From assembly GCA_008931825.1 (NCBI GenBank), contig QXVZ01019338.1, forward strand, positions 1 to 28,614: a stretch of DNA of 28,614 nt, given 5' to 3'. Source of the stretch: Phallusia fumigata. Taxonomy: Eukaryota; Chordata; Ascidiacea; Phlebobranchia; Ascidiidae. How positions within the stretch are numbered: position 1 is the stretch's first letter; each line of letters starts with the position of its first letter. Positions 27,910 through 28,614 of this stretch are shown piece by piece. The position numbers and the translations under genes were made by a program. The notes under the pieces are model-generated. The model did not search any database, had not been told where the DNA came from, and saw nothing but the letters and a program-made list of their open reading frames with translations.

Positions 27910-27946
27910 AAACAGATCGGGGAGTTCCGGGTTCGAGTCCCGTGAA
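27910..27946 (+). repeat. tRNA-like T-arm
   Basis: CCGGGTTCGAGTCCCG forms a T-arm with a B box; no acceptor stem or D arm is visible. Confidence 0.35.
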
Positions 27947-28451
27947 AAACAGCTTTTGTTTATCAAATGCTGACTTTTGTCTAAACTTTAAATATCGTTG
28001 TGTCCGCTATATGCGGCGGTATCTTTGCTCAAAAGAAAATGGAGAAGTCTGAACAAAGCTCTCTGTTTTATTGGGAAATACCTTGTTTTTGAACACACAA
28101 AGCCGAATGGGTTTCAACCTAATAACCAGTTTTGGGGGAAAAATCTACAAACTGAGCTGTAATTAAACAAGCAGCTTGGGCACGTGGATCTGAACAGTGA
28201 ATAAGCTGACTCAACATTTTAACAGTGTTTTAAATTAAAGGTAAAATGAAGGTGTGTTAAACATGTTGACTTATCATCAAATATTGGCAATAGGTTCAAG
28301 AAGCAGATACAAGCCATTGCTTGTTTGCAAAACATTTCCTACTTTTGGAAAAACACTGTTGCTTCAATGCTTAAAGGATTACAAGACTTTTTAAAACCGT
28401 TAATTATGTACATTAGCAATATGTTTGCTGATGTTAAAAAATGTCTCTTAC

Positions 28452-28614
28452 CTTTCGTAGCGTTTCAATGTCTTCCAAGCCGGTAGACGTTTCGTTTTGA
28501 TAAGCAACGTTGATAAAGGAACAACTGCTAACCCGTCGATCACCGTCTACCAAAGCATCTTCAGCCTCTTGTTCCTCTTTACTGCTCTGCTGGAAGAGCT
28601 TCCTTAACCCCAGA
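28452..28614 (-). CDS. Exon of unidentified upstream gene, truncated by window end
   Basis: Open on the minus strand from the window edge to donor GTAAGA at 28451-28446, leaving in phase 0. At least 54 codons: a basic start (LRKLFQQSS), an acidic run (KEEQEAEDALVDGD), then VSSCSFINVAYQNE and GLEDIETLRK. Joined to the next exon it gives LEDIETLRK-EIQELVVL, a plausible coiled coil. No signal peptide or membrane segment is visible. Function unknown; the N-terminal part lies beyond the window. Confidence 0.65.

Larger units (their letters stand above)
25269..28451 (-). other. Intron of the unidentified upstream gene
   Basis: 3183-nt GT-AG intron. It holds a T-rich stretch around 25860-25900, a repeat copy at 26404-26470, a satellite-core copy at 26931-26959 and a tRNA-like T-arm at 27910-27946. 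Open frames here show no known motif. Confidence 0.6.

Overview
The window looks like chordate-type eukaryotic genomic DNA: AT-rich, with short coding exons bounded by GT-AG introns and a heavy load of short repeats. The genome style suggests an ascidian of the Ciona type. Introns are mostly 0.3-3 kb, the assembly carries single-N joins, and two alternative versions of one stretch differ by about 5-6 percent, as expected in a highly heterozygous species such as Ciona savignyi. The species is inference; I could not search a database.

The main gene is on the minus strand, read from right to left. Nine exons (21137 down to 1892) encode the first 412 residues of an SLC4-family sodium-coupled bicarbonate transporter, closest by eye to the SLC4A7/A8/A10 (NBCn1/NDCBE/NCBE) group. 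All exon phases agree and the joined exons give exactly 412 codons without a stop. The part covered is the N-terminal cytoplasmic domain. The membrane domain must lie beyond the left edge. The product would move bicarbonate with sodium across the plasma membrane and set cell pH; the cytoplasmic domain seen here regulates that transport and supports dimer formation.

To the right, two further minus-strand exons (25110-25268 and 28452 to the window end) join in phase 0. They encode an acidic, partly coiled-coil protein segment that I do not recognise, probably from a separate upstream gene whose 3' end I could not find.

The rest is intronic or intergenic. Within the 11.2-kb intron (8378-19533) sit two arrays of one roughly 70-bp satellite in opposite orientations (9591-9854 and 12938-13165). 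Degenerate single copies of its core are scattered through the window. The intron also holds a degenerate 50-60 bp minisatellite (18609-18931) and a foldback element (15230-15345). Several tRNA-like (B-box) sequences and other copies of a GTCGAAACGTTTGC-type repeat occur elsewhere. Five sites with N characters are flanked by repeated sequence and look like unresolved assembly joins rather than real duplications. The most interesting points are the satellite family, a 102-bp duplication of a splice acceptor that keeps the reading frame, the extreme His/Lys tract in the transporter N-terminus, and the unidentified upstream gene.
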